DNA of 64,000 nucleotides, taken from contig NC_070565.1 of NCBI RefSeq assembly GCF_026914185.1, positions 5,332,001 to 5,396,000 on the forward strand. Reading direction: 5' to 3'. Numbering within the stretch: position 1 is the first letter of the stretch; every line of letters begins with the position of its first letter. Source of the stretch: Puccinia triticina (Eukaryota; Basidiomycota; Pucciniomycetes; Pucciniales; Pucciniaceae). The notes under the pieces are model-generated. The model saw only the letters and a list, made by a program, of their open reading frames with translations, did not search any database and was not told where the DNA came from. Position numbers and translations under genes: made by a program. This document shows, one piece after another, positions 35,502 to 47,108 of this stretch.

Positions 35502-37133
35502 CCATACTTCCACAGGCGGCCCCCGCAGTCGCACCGGCCTCGAGGAAAGCCGCACCGCCGGGTAGTCCCCCTCCCACCCAGCTGCATCCGCGCCCCGTCT
35601 CTTTGCTTTCGAACCATTCGTTCTTCTCTCCTTCTCCCTCCCTTATCCCCCATCTCTCCCAATCCTGTCGGCTCCGTTTGGGTTTCGTTCTATCCCTTTT
35701 TTTCCCAAAAGCCATATATGGTCTTTACTTATCTCTTTCTTTCGTTATGCATGGGATCTATCTATCTACCTATTCTATCACTTATCATCTGGAATTCATG
35801 TTCTCTCCCTCTTTCTCGCCCGCTTTCATCCATCTCTCTCCATCAGGAACTTTTTATCTTTCTTTCGGTTTTTGTGTTTTCTCTGGTCGACGTCTTGATG
35901 TTCCAGTTATGCTTTCTGTTCTTTCTTTGTTTTGGATGTTATCGATCGACTGTTTCGATTTGGTTATTTTTTCTGCCGGTCATCATCACTACCGCCTTCC
36001 AGCTCTCCTCTCACTCTCTCTCCCTGGAGAAGAAAAAAAAAAGAACTTGTTTCGCTCCTTGTTCCACACCAACAACAAAAAAACACTTATCATCATCATC
36101 ATCTGTTTTCTGGTTTTCTCTCTCATCCAATTGTGGACTTCCTTTTGCCCATTCATCCCAGAAAAAAATCACTCCATGCTCCCATCATGAGAGTCCTTGA
36201 GACGACCTTCGTTGTTCTCGATCAATTTTAACATCTTTTAGGCAAAGACATAGCTTGTCCATCATGCATACCAAAGTTTCAGCATGATGGTTTGGGCAGG
36301 TCGCAAGGATTCTCCAAGGGGACACTATGCATGAGCTGCATGCAAGTATGTACCAGCATCCAGAAATCAGGTGTCCGATCTGTGACTGGTCACCAGACAA
36401 ATGATCTCCAACTAGCCTCAGACAACATGCCCCAGAACTGCTCGACCAAAAGCAGCCTATGGACTTGTTAGGACGGTGGGGTCAACCGGTCACTGATGCT
36501 AGCCTATTGGGCATTCAGCAGACGCGCCTTTGCAATACCTTATAAATTTATAATTAGAACTATAATTATAGCGATTTATATTGAGCTTTTTTTTACAAAC
36601 AATCAAAGAGGATGGAAGCGCCCATATATACACCAATTATTGTTGATATCATAGTAAAACAAGGAATCAAACAAGATGAGAAGTACAGCTACCAATTAGT
36701 TCCACCTTCTCGTCCACACAAATGAATATGTATCAGCAAGAAGAAGAAAACAAGAATAGAAAATATGGAATTATTAATCAATATTCTTCTTTTTTTTTGT
36801 GTGTACCGGTACATGAAGGTATATGCGACTTTGTTTTTCTTCCGATTACGTACCCATATCAGCCATCCAGAGGTTTATGTATCTAAAGGAAGGAAGACGA
36901 GGAAAGGATGATCTATAGTGAAGAAGAAGATAAAGTTCAAGAATCAAAAAAGTCCAGAGCGTCTTTTATCGAGTTTCTCGAGAAACCCAGAAATAATTGA
37001 ACAAGTTGAAGAAAAGGTTCTCGCTCCTTTTATATTTTTTATTCGGGATTGAATACAATTTTTTTACTTTTTGTGTGATTGATCTAAGATGGGCTTCTCT
37101 CCCCAGAGCCGTCGATGAAAATCGAGCGTTGAT
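35502..37133. other. Convergent intergenic region
   Basis: Lies between two genes whose 3' ends face each other. 35,560-36,130 is pyrimidine-rich, presumably 3' UTR of the upstream gene. 36,540-36,800 is AT-rich. No gene, tRNA or repeat recognised. Confidence 0.5.
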
Positions 37134-39987
37134 CTATTCATCGACCATGAATCGATCGAGCACCTCGACGTCCCTTAACCCTCGGACAACCGGATCAACG
37201 GGTGATTCATCGAGATCGGATCTTAACACGCCATCGCTTCCGATATGCAGACCATTCAGAACTTCGCCTCCTTCTTCTACCCTGTGTACTCTTAAATGTT
37301 GGTTGAGATTGTCATGTCTGCTGAACGATTTCATGCACGCCATCCAGGGGCAGTTGTAGGCTAGATTGGTAGTTCATAACAGAGAGAGAGAGAGAAAATA
37401 GCTTGTCAGCTCGACGATACGGATCAGTAGGCGATATAAATCAGCGTGTCGGTGTACTTACGTTTATCGTTTGTGTGGATGCTGCGAACATGACGCTTGA
37501 GATGCTCGCTTCGCCTAAAGAAGGACAACTTTTTAACCCGATGCTTTTGGAGAATCACGAGAGAGAGAGAAAAAAAAAACAAAAAAAGAAGCTTACTTGA
37601 AACATTTTCCACACCCTTTGACCTGGCAGATGAAAATCTTCTTGGGTTTCCCAGTTTTTGTCAATTCACAGTATTTGACGGTTTCCGCGTGCGGATTGAG
37701 GTTCGGATCGAACGCTTGTCCGCCTGGAACCGATTGCAAACCGATCGAAAGATGTCCATCAGGTATAGGTAAGCCTAGATCCGGAGATATGGGTGGTCTC
37801 CTTCCCCTGGATCGTTTTGTAGGCAGGCGACTGTAATCAGGTTCAATGAGGAATGGCCGTGATGAAATTTTGGAAGATGTAGTCCGATTATGATTCGAAA
37901 GACTTGATCGATGGGAGCTACGACGAGTTTTCGCACCCAGGTGGTAAGATGGCGAGTGAGGAGGCTTGTTTGGCTGAGATATGCTGCTGTATGGTGATGA
38001 AGATGTTCCCGAGCTGGTTTGCTCCCCCGGCGAGCTCGTGGTCACCTTGAGGGGCTGTGCGAAGATTGACGGCATCCTGGCACCAGCTTCATGGTCGGCA
38101 GAATTCTGGAGAGGCTGGCCGATTGATGCCCTAAGACTAGAAACAAGTGATTCAACGCTCTGGCTCTCGTTGTGGCTCGCCCACCAATGCTGGTGAAAGG
38201 GATCGTTCAGTGGAGCAAAAATGTCGTCTTGCGGGGTAACCGGCTGACTGAGCGGGTTGACGTGAATCGGGTTGACGCCAGTCGAATTAACAGATGAGCC
38301 GGTCGAGAATTCTGAAGCCGTCGAGCCGGTCCGGAGCATTGTAGGCGACTGAGAGAGCTCCATGGCCAGTGGGGGTATTGATCCCGAATCAGTATACTGA
38401 CAGAGTGGAGACGAGCCGAAATAAAGATTGTTGGTGGAATGCGCAAGGCATGGTGATGAGGATCTCAGAGCCGCCATTTCCGTCGGACTGAGGGGCTGCT
38501 GGTTTTGATCATCCTCGAGGGCCGAGGAGTTGCTCCGGAAGCTCTGCCAACCGGCCTGCTGTTGGTTGTGAAATTGGATCTGATTGTCCTGGCCGGCGTG
38601 TTGCTGATGAGGACTGAAGGGGGAAAGCGCGGTGGGACTGCAATTCGATCGCTCTTCATCCACCTCATGGTCCGAATGATGATGCTCTTGGAAATTGAAG
38701 GTAGGCTCGAATCCCATCAATGCATGGTCGACTACCGATGACTGGAACGGAAGGCCACCCAAGTCATTACAATCGACGTAGCAAGAGCCCAGTCCGATCA
38801 TGTTTCCATGGGCTAAACAGGATGAGGAGCCGCGGCGGCAGAGGCAAGGAAGAACAACGGGAGAGGGAGAGGCATCGAGGAGGATGTTAGTGACTGCTTA
38901 ACCAGATTCAATTGATCGTGAAGACAATTGTGTAGAGAAGCCAAGGAAACAAGCGGAAATGAATCCCCCAAACAAGACTATTGTAGTGTGCAATGTCTTC
39001 CAGTGCAACAATAGACTCAACCAAACTGCCTTTGGAAGTGGTGAGCTTCAACCCGATTGAAAACTCGGTTTAAAGACATTCAAGTATCACTAGGAACAAC
39101 AGGAGAGACCTTGGATAGGAAACGGACGCGCAAGACTCGCGAATACGTGAAACCGGCTTACATGTGACAGTTGTCGCTGCCGCGCTGGAGGCGGAATGTT
39201 GGTTGGCATCCAGCAGAGAATTTGAGATGTCATGGCCGCCCAAGTTCAAACTCAACCGTGGTGGACGAGCAATCGAGTCGGATGTCACGGGGCAAGCCTG
39301 GATTTCCTCAAATTGGAAGTCTAGCTCGGAGTGAAGGATGGAGGATGGCTCGGTGACATCTTCACAAGGAAGGTGTGAAATCTGAGCATGTTGATCAGTC
39401 GATGTTATTTGGTATGGGTGGGGATTGCCGACGAGACATTGAGTAGTAGGGTTGATGATGTTATTACACTGCTGATCAGCTCTCAAAATTTGTCCGGAAG
39501 TCGAACTAGTGAGCACACTGTCGGATGAGCGCGGTCGATTGTTTTGGAAGGAATGTGAAGTCTGGAAAACCCCCGCGGCGATTGCGCTGGTATCACTCTC
39601 TCGGGCGAGGGGGTCAGTTTCGCCGAAGATTTGGCATGTTGTGGGATGGTGGTAATTGCCCCCTGTGAGGTGGATCGACGGTGATGGCGGCGAGGGACAG
39701 CCGATGGTGGAGTTTTGGTTGATCCCTGTCGAGGACACTGTTAAGAGGATTGGAGGCCATTCAGCTTATTGCACTCGCCGGATGATTCGGGACAGCTGAT
39801 TATGATTTGTCCTACTAATATATATACAATATATCGTAACAAACAGTGACAGAGGAGAAGAAGACAAGAAAGGAGATGGGGTGGGGAGGGGAAAAGGGGG
39901 CGCAGTGGATCATGAGGAGAAGATGGGTGATTAATATGGCGCGGTGATCAACTGACCATTCAAAACATCAGAAGAATAGAATTCCAT
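37134..39987 (-). CDS. C2H2 zinc-finger transcription factor (Msn2/Com2-like fingers)
   Basis: Five exons on the minus strand: 39987-39957, 39737-39162, 38812-37597, 37514-37462 and 37360-37134. All phases agree and give 700 aa starting MEFYSSDVLN. The first 520 residues are Ser/Gln/Asn-rich and disordered, typical of an activation region, followed by a basic stretch (AKTRRSSHRSS, TKRSRGRRPP). Two tandem fingers at the C terminus are encoded across three exons: C-x4-C...KRSEHLKRHVRSIH and CPWMACMKSFSRHDNLNQHL-RVH. Finger spacing and the EHLKRH/DNLNQH contacts resemble stress-response factors of the Msn2/4-Com2 group, which bind AGGGG-type sites; this is inference from helix residues. A 76-residue tail follows. 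The 349-bp intron 2 is long for this window. Confidence 0.88.
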
Positions 39988-42900
39988 CTTGATTTGTATC
40001 GGAAGAGGCCGAAAAAGGGGTATGTGTTGAGTTACTCCGGACGGAAGACTCGTTGGAGGTATTACGGAGGTGGTGGTAGCGGTGATAGTGATTCAATGGG
40101 ATATGCGGACTTGAGGTGGAGATTGCCAGTAAGACCGGGTGACAAGTGATGCCAAGAACCTCAACGAGAGGCTAGCTGGACTGAACGCTTGTGGAATTCT
40201 ATGTAAAGGGAGAAAGCGGGCGTCAGAACAAATTACGGATGAGTTTGGTCAATGGCCAGCAGGATTATTAACTCTTGGAAACTGAGAAGAAAGGACGCAA
40301 CGATGAACGGATGTAGGAATGAATTGAGTTAGTTTTATAAATGTTTAGAAGAGCGACCACTGCCAGCAAAAGCGCTGCCAACCAGCAGAAAGAGACTCGA
40401 TCTAATGGAGCTACCTTCTCAGAAAACCATCCACCAACCAACACCTCCGTCGTGTTGGGGAGCGGAAAAGGCTCGTTGGTTGGATATCTCAAAATAGCAA
40501 CAAGAAAAAAAGAAGATGAAAAAGTCAAGAAAAAAAGTCTGATCTTCAGAGCCAACCACAATTCAGGGGTCAGATCCAGTTGGGAAAAAGCCAGCTTGAT
40601 CAGATGGTTTGTCATTATCTGCACCGTTCTCCTTGGGCGCTGACTAGGATAATAATGAAAAAAATCCAGAGCAATAGACAGAAACAGAGACTAAAACATC
40701 CATACGGAAGCAGAAAAGGGCGAAAGGAAAGAGGATGAGAGAATAATAGTAAAGATCGAGCTAATGGACGCTGATGAGATTGGATTGATCTAGCTGGAAT
40801 CTGGTATGAGTAACTTTATAAGGTAAAAAGAATGATAATACTGAGAACGGGATGGGAGATTGATTGAGTGTCAAGCTATGAACAGAGATTTGAACCTTAT
40901 GCCCCGTTGCCTTTTGACCTTAGCAACACTAGAGTGGAGGTTATCTGTATGCACTGTTAGTTAAAGATTCGACTGTGATTTACGTAACCCATAGCTCAGC
41001 CTGACAAAAGACACCGCCCCCAGACGGTTGAACAGTTGCAGACTGTTGCAGAAAACCAAACGGCAAACGGTGGTTCGGATGTGGCGCAGAGATTCAAGGT
41101 GGGGACTCGGGAGCATATCAATTCCGAACCCAATCAAGACATGCTCGATCATATCCAGCGGTCCTCCATCCACACATGGATTGGGATCCGATCCGGCATC
41201 TCCAACCCTGATGGTTTTGTACGATATGTAGTTGAAGGCAGAGGTTGCCGATCGTAACGGACTCCCACATGAGAAGGCTGGGGGAACCACGTTTACTGGT
41301 TCATCCAGAGCAGAATCTGACAAGAATAACCCAAAACCATCGAGATCGAGCACGATAAGACGCTTGGAAAAGCTTGATGTGATCCATCCGCTTGAAAGCA
41401 AGCCGGCTTTTTTCGGGCCAGCAAGGCCCCACAAAAATCGTGCAGTAGCGTATATGTATAGACAAGCATACGCTTCCTCTGGACCGCGCGCGGGAGAGCA
41501 TCAGATGCTTTAGCTGAGAAGATGTATGCAGGCCTGAAAGCTAGAGCGAAAAGCCTCCGGGGTTGACTGATATCATTCAACCTAGACAGGATACTTCCAC
41601 AGTGTTGAGAATGAAAGCTTCCAGTCCGTGACCGTGGTCCGCGAGTGATAGGATAAAGGCAGGTAGCCGGTGGTCTGGGAAGCCCCGCTGATACATGCAT
41701 GAAGCGGGTGGATTGAATTGAACCCAATACAATGCCTCGCTTGAATTAGTGATCAGACAGCCCTGATAAACAAAACGATTGCATTGAGTCCATTCAATTG
41801 TCAATTGAAATATGAATTAGTGTAGGATATGGACATGCTGTATACTGCAGTACGATTGAACTGGTGAATAATTTTACTGCTATGCTTGAAGATCGCCAGA
41901 GTAATGGTTATATTCACGAAGTTACGAAAGTCACTTTAAGTTTCGACTGCACAATCCGGGCAGCCACGAGATACCCGCCGGAGGGCAAGTCCACCTAATC
42001 ACCAAGTGGTTTGTGAGGTGCCTCAATTCCATCCAAGGAAGAGAGGAACGTTAACCGCATACAAGGGCAAAAAGGTGCGATTGAAGAGTGCCCCGATTGA
42101 GATCTATTGATCTGTATACTCCAATCTCAATTCAATTGAGTCGGTGATGAATCGGCCACAGGAGGTGGCGATGGAAGCTCAGCGAGCAGATAGAGAGGGG
42201 TCGCCAAGGGGGAAGAGGAGATGGGAAACGGGAGCCAGGAGCGAAATACGATAGAGGGGTAGGAGATGGGAAAGAGTAATTGAAATGTGGAAGCGACAAG
42301 CTTTCATAATTAAAAGGCAGGAGAAACCTTACAGTTTAAAAATCGTGGCTCTTTACAAGACTGAAACAAGGAAGCTTGGAAAAGATTTGATTTCACCTAC
42401 TCTTTCCGATAAATCCCAATGTCCAATCCTGTCCTCCTTTCCACTGGGTGTACACTAACCCGTTGTTAGCAACGCTTCAACCAACTTTGTGAGTGTGTTT
42501 GTGTGTGGGATATATTTCGAAAAGTAAGTTTAGGAATCTGTGATGGAAGACTCTTGTTTAGTTTTTCTTCCTAGTTTATTTTTTTCGAGTTAATTGAATA
42601 AGAGAAATTGGCGGCGACAGGAGGGAGATAGAGGGACAGGGACAGAAACCGGGGAGAAGAGGAGAGAGAGAGAATGAAATTTGAATTATAATTTGTAAGA
42701 GGATGGAAGTTAGGAGAGCCTACTGAATTGGAACTTGGAAGGTCCATTGAAATATTCGATCTGCGCTGAGTTTGATAACCGAACCCACTCGGGGCCTCAA
42801 GCATCCAGCTGTCAAAAGTCAAAAATACAGGCGGCGATCATCGCCTGATGCGGTGGCACTTAGCCAAGTCATCGAGCCAACCCGATGTCTTGTACCGATA

Positions 42901-43763
42901 ATTAGCTTTATGGACTTGTCGATTGAGTGCTCCGACGAAGCAGGCCGAAGCTCCTGGATTCATGGGTTAAGAGTGCTCCATGATTCACATTTCGGTGTGG
43001 TCAAGAAATTAAGCTTGAGTATCAGACTTGGTAAAGCTCACAGGCCGGACAAAAAGCCAAAAATAAAACCAACGAGAAAAGCAAAAGTTTATTTATTCGC
43101 ATAAATATATGCACACACAAATATCTGCCAAGTTCCACGCACATGCATAAATATGATGTCGGCATCTTTTATTTATCTTCAAGGGTCACTCTCCCAATCA
43201 TGTGCTACGGCTAGCGTTGTTGATCGGAAAGCTTGCCGGTAAGAAGAATCATCAAACAAACTTCAGGGAGAGGAAAAGCAGGGAAAAGCTGTACCAGGAC
43301 CAGAAACAAAACTCGAGTCCGCAGCTATGCAATCCAGAATTACGTAAATACATGTCTCCCTCCCCACTTTTTTTCTTCAATAATGTCCCCGGAGCCGTGC
43401 AAACGAACAGATAGATAAACAGGTGCACGCATAATGTGTATCTGTGTATCCATTTAGATCATGAGGACCACTGGCGAAAAGGGGATGGCGGAGGGAAAAA
43501 CCATCTTCAGTTAGGGTCAACGCACTATGTAAGAAGCGCAATCATTCTCTGATTTGTGTTTTTCAAATTTCCCTGACCGGCCTTGCTCGGCCTCCTCGAA
43601 CTCCTCTGTAGCTGCTTTCAAGAGTCAGGACAAAAGCCTTTGAAAGAGGAGGTAGGACGACAAACAAGAACGAGGAGACAGCCCAGAATACCCCTCACTC
43701 GTCACCTTAGCACAGAAAGACTTCGCCTGAAACACAAGTCAAGAAAAAAGTAGAGTTTTTTCC
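39988..43763. other. Long intergenic region, no gene recognised
   Basis: About 3.8 kb without convincing coding sequence. It includes the promoter side of the zinc-finger gene, with purine-rich GAGGAGAAG-type stretches (39,850-39,930) and a GAGAGA tract (42,600-42,680). Open frames near 40,300 and 41,000-41,700 lack motifs and overlap antisense. A long regulatory region, or a non-coding leader, is possible. Confidence 0.45.
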
Positions 43764-43890
43764 TAACTTAACAAAGTCCCTCTATTTGAGGGGGGACACT
43801 GTCCCGCCGGGACCCTCCCCTCCCTCCGGTCGGCGCAATGCAACCAGTGTTTTACCACTCCACCTGTAGGAGGGTGGGACTTAGTTAAAT
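43764..43890. repeat. MITE-like element with AAGTCCC termini and 13-bp flanking repeat
   Basis: Begins TAACTTAACAAAGTCCCTC and ends GAGGGTGGGACTTAGTTAAA, imperfect inverted termini. TAGAGTTTTTTCC occurs directly on both sides (43,751-43,763 and 43,891-43,903), a candidate target duplication, although 13 bp is unusual. Same terminal words as the elements at 3,283, 45,172, 52,860 and 53,768. Confidence 0.65.
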
Positions 43891-43903
43891 TAGAGTTTTT
43901 TCC

Positions 43904-45171
43904 CCCTTCTTGTTCCTACTAGTTTGCACGAGATTGGGCGAGGATCACGATTGCTTGTCTTCCTTCATCGATGCTACATTTTGTCTTCTTCGCAACGAGC
44001 TAACAAACGTCTGATGGATGGCCGATGTACCAACCTAAAACCATGGCACGAGTTTCTAGACAATGAGAACTTCAGATTTATGTTTAGACGGATAGAAACA
44101 AAAAATCACGCAACCGAATTTTCGGAATGGGTTTCATTGAAAAATGCCCCAGAAAACAAACTCCTATAGGTTGAAGTGTTGGCTGACTTATAATCCAGGG
44201 CGGTGCAAACTTAGTGCAGAATGATTGGCCACGGCTCGAAAGAACCGGCGAATGTCTGGCTCAAAAGGTGCACACAAACCTTTCTCAATAACTATCTTCC
44301 TCGATTTTCACGGCAGATGACCTTTATCCCTTATCGAGTTACTCTCATGTATGCACCAAAAAACTTGTCAAAATCTAGAGAGGAGCTCTCCGCCTACCTG
44401 CGTTGTATTTCTTCCAGCGGCCGATTGGCACGCCATCTACCATAGTGCCCCTCAATTTGAGAAAGTTTGTATGCCTGCATCCTGCTGCACCCGGTCACGC
44501 CCAGCAAAAATTTCAGAAAATTTCTATCCCTCCAAAATTGGGACAGCTTGGGACATGTAAGAGTGTATATACAGTCCTTCGTAGTCTTGCGTAAAGCGTA
44601 TGAGAACGCAAATCGCAGATCCTTCATTAAGTGTACATATTTCTACTTCTCGGCCCCGAATCTTTGAGCTATACACGGCAGTTGTACTGTTAGGCTATCG
44701 GGTTATAGCTTCATAATTGATCATGTACATCTCTTTCTCTTACTGCTAGTCCAGGCTTGTCCCAAACCATTTCATCTGGTTGGATTACAAGGTGTTTGAA
44801 AATCTTCTGATCTTGTTTTTGGATTTGAAGTTTCTGCATCGAGCACACGTCCCCAGTCACTCTACACACTGCGGACCGCAAAGCGCACATGTTGGATCTG
44901 CATACTGCCTAGCTTGACAAAGCCACTCGAACGGAGGTCCTGCGCGGAGCGCTCTCCGTAGGAGAGGCTTACTTGCTATCCCTCAAGTTTGGCGGGAGCA
45001 GAAGTGATATTCAGTGAAAAAAATACAAAAACAGCGCTATAAAGTGTAATAAAAATAACAACAGAAAACTGAATAGACAGTCTTTTAGCCTTGATAAATG
45101 CAAAAATTTTGACACCCGTTCCAGCCTCTCAATCCAAAGAATACAATCCTTCTAACTTAGCTAATTCCCTC
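43904..45171. other. Intergenic, no gene seen
   Basis: No frame with recognisable content. GGAGAGG words near 44,965-44,990 resemble those at 3,190-3,260, so a further diverged small element may be present. Confidence 0.4.
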
Positions 45172-45210
45172 TTCCTTGGGGGAGCGAAGCAACCTCTGAA
45201 GGAGGGACTT
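45172..45210. repeat. Diverged short palindromic element of the AGTCCCTC family
   Basis: TAATTCCCTCTTCC at the left and GAAGGAGGGACTTA at the right are inverted with few mismatches around a short loop. Confidence 0.5.
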
Positions 45211-45224
45211 ACACGCTACAGCAC

Positions 45225-46330
45225 GGGCCGTCGCGGACGTTGATCGGACATGAATTGGGACATGTCCGCAGATGTCCAGCTCTGGCGCGGCAGGAAACGT
45301 CCGCTGGATGCCACTTGCATTGCGCGATGGCGGACGTTTCTCTTGCATGCATCCGCTGGATGGTGAGCAAACATCAGCGGGATGTCAGCCACCATGCCCT
45401 TTTGGTCAAAATATTAGGCCAGCCTGGGCTGACCTGACTGTATCGCGGGTGGTTGACTGCGGGTGGCCCGAGGGTCGGGTGCGGCAAACAATCAGAGAGA
45501 AAGGTCGTGGGGGAGCAGACCCGGAATCGATTGCAGGAGTGGGTAGGGGTGTGGAAGTGACAAGGCAGTTGCTACCAGCAGCTACGACATGCCAACTATG
45601 CTAAAGGGGCCCACACAACCACCAAAGAACACTGGAGACTCGTTTCCAAACATCCATCGGACACTATAGCCAGAGTGTCCGATGGAAGTTTTGGTGTCCA
45701 CCAGACACTCTCAACGGAGACAGTCGACAGCTTTGTCTCATGTCCATCACTTGATGACCGGCGAGACCCTCTCAATGACCGGTAGAGACCGGTCATCAAG
45801 AGGAGACCTGATTCCCCTCGATGACCGGCACAGACCGGTCATCAAGAGGAGACCTGATTCCCCTTGATGACCGGCACAGACCGGTCATCAAGAGGAGACC
45901 TGAGTCCCCTCGATGACCGGCACAGACCGGTCATCGAGAGGAGACCTGAGTCCCCTCAATGACCAGCACAGACCGGTCATCGAGAGGAGACCTGAGTCCT
46001 CTGAATGACCGGCGAGACCTGATTCCCTCGATGACCGGCACAGACCGGTCATCAAGAGATGACCTGATTGAGTGTGTTTGGACTGTCGAGATGTCCATTG
46101 GACACTCTCAATTTGAGAGTATCCAATGGACGGCGGCAATTTTTGATGTCCGCCCAATGGTTTGAAGGACAAAGACTCGGACGCTTCCGGAAGCGTCTGA
46201 GTGATGCTCATTGCCCCTTGCGTCTGCTGGATGCTCCACGGACATCCTCTGGACATTTCTCAGGCAGAAACGTCCGCGGGATGCAGCACATTTCCAGGAA
46301 TGCGCCCCGTGGTGTATGTGGACCCCGTGG
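45225..46330. repeat. Compound inverted/tandem repeat with CGGACGTTTC ends
   Basis: A centre of 46-bp tandem units is bracketed by hairpins: CCATCGGACACT paired with AGTGTCCGATGG at about 45,653-45,685, and TCCATTGGA...TCCAATGGA at about 46,092-46,130. Outer zones are rich in GCGGACGTTTC, ATCCGCTGGATG and ACATGTCC words in both orientations. The general left-right symmetry suggests one non-autonomous element. No coding capacity. Confidence 0.6.
45775..46070 (+). repeat. 46-bp tandem satellite with internal palindrome
   Basis: Units start ATGACCGG at 45,775, 45,821, 45,867, 45,913 and 45,959, exactly 46 bp apart. A shortened unit follows at 46,005 and another at 46,031. Each contains the inverted pair TGACCGG and CCGGTCA around CACAGA, followed by AGAGGAGACCTGA. 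Confidence 0.9.
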
Positions 46331-47108
46331 CCTGAGAGAATTATGACTTCTGGTGGGGACTTTTTTTAGAATCAATCTCCCTCAAGAGCCTCTGCACCAT
46401 TTTTGATATTGTTTACATTTCTGGGATGGTGTTCAATAGAAAGCGGGACATATAGGTAAAGTTGAGTGTCCACCTTCCTTCTAGAATAGTTCCGGGCTTG
46501 TTTGGTAGTTGGCACTGAAACTCCCCAACGTACAAATCCCTTCAGCACTCCTCTGTGAGTCTGATAAGATTCTCCTAGTCTACAAAGGGTTCAACTGTAC
46601 TTCCGCTTCCGCACACAAGAACTCCGCAAAGGTATGATTTTAGGGTAGGTAAAAACTCTCCGAACGCTTGTAATCCGTAAAGTGACACAAAAGAAAACAG
46701 CTACTACAATGTTGGTACTGTAAGAGTAGTAAGTAGAATGCTAGAATAGTGAGAGAAAAGCCGTCCCCTCCAGTTCCATCTCCGCCCTGCCTTCCTCCAT
46801 TCCCACCCAATGTTGCCCGCATCCTCCTTTCCCGCACTAACAAACTCTGCCTGCATTGCCTCCCAGCCTAGCACATCTCCAACACCTGTTCTCCCGCACC
46901 CCGCAACTAGCCTCTGGAGAAAGTCTCTACCCAGAGCTTCCACCCCAATGTCATCCGCTGATGACGTCCGCTTCCGCTGCCCCAGCTCACCTAACTCTGC
47001 GTTGCTACCAGTCTGTCCTTGCACTCTGCGTTGCTACCAGTCTGTCCTTGCACTCAAAACGCTGCAGTCCTACTCAAACTCTCAGCTAAATCTCCGTCTA
47101 GACCGTGG
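46331..47108. other. Intergenic, with one 29-bp duplication
   Basis: No gene recognised. ACTCTGCGTTGCTACCAGTC occurs twice in tandem (from 46,994 and 47,023, period 29 bp). Confidence 0.5.

Noticed and set aside
40268..40643. Hydrophobic 118-codon frame (minus) suggesting a membrane protein
   Set aside because: Overlaps a 100-codon frame on the other strand in low-complexity upstream sequence; no splice partners or family motif.
45760..46070. CRISPR-like array
   Set aside because: Repeats are contiguous 46-bp units without unique spacers, in a eukaryotic transposon-rich context; it is a satellite.
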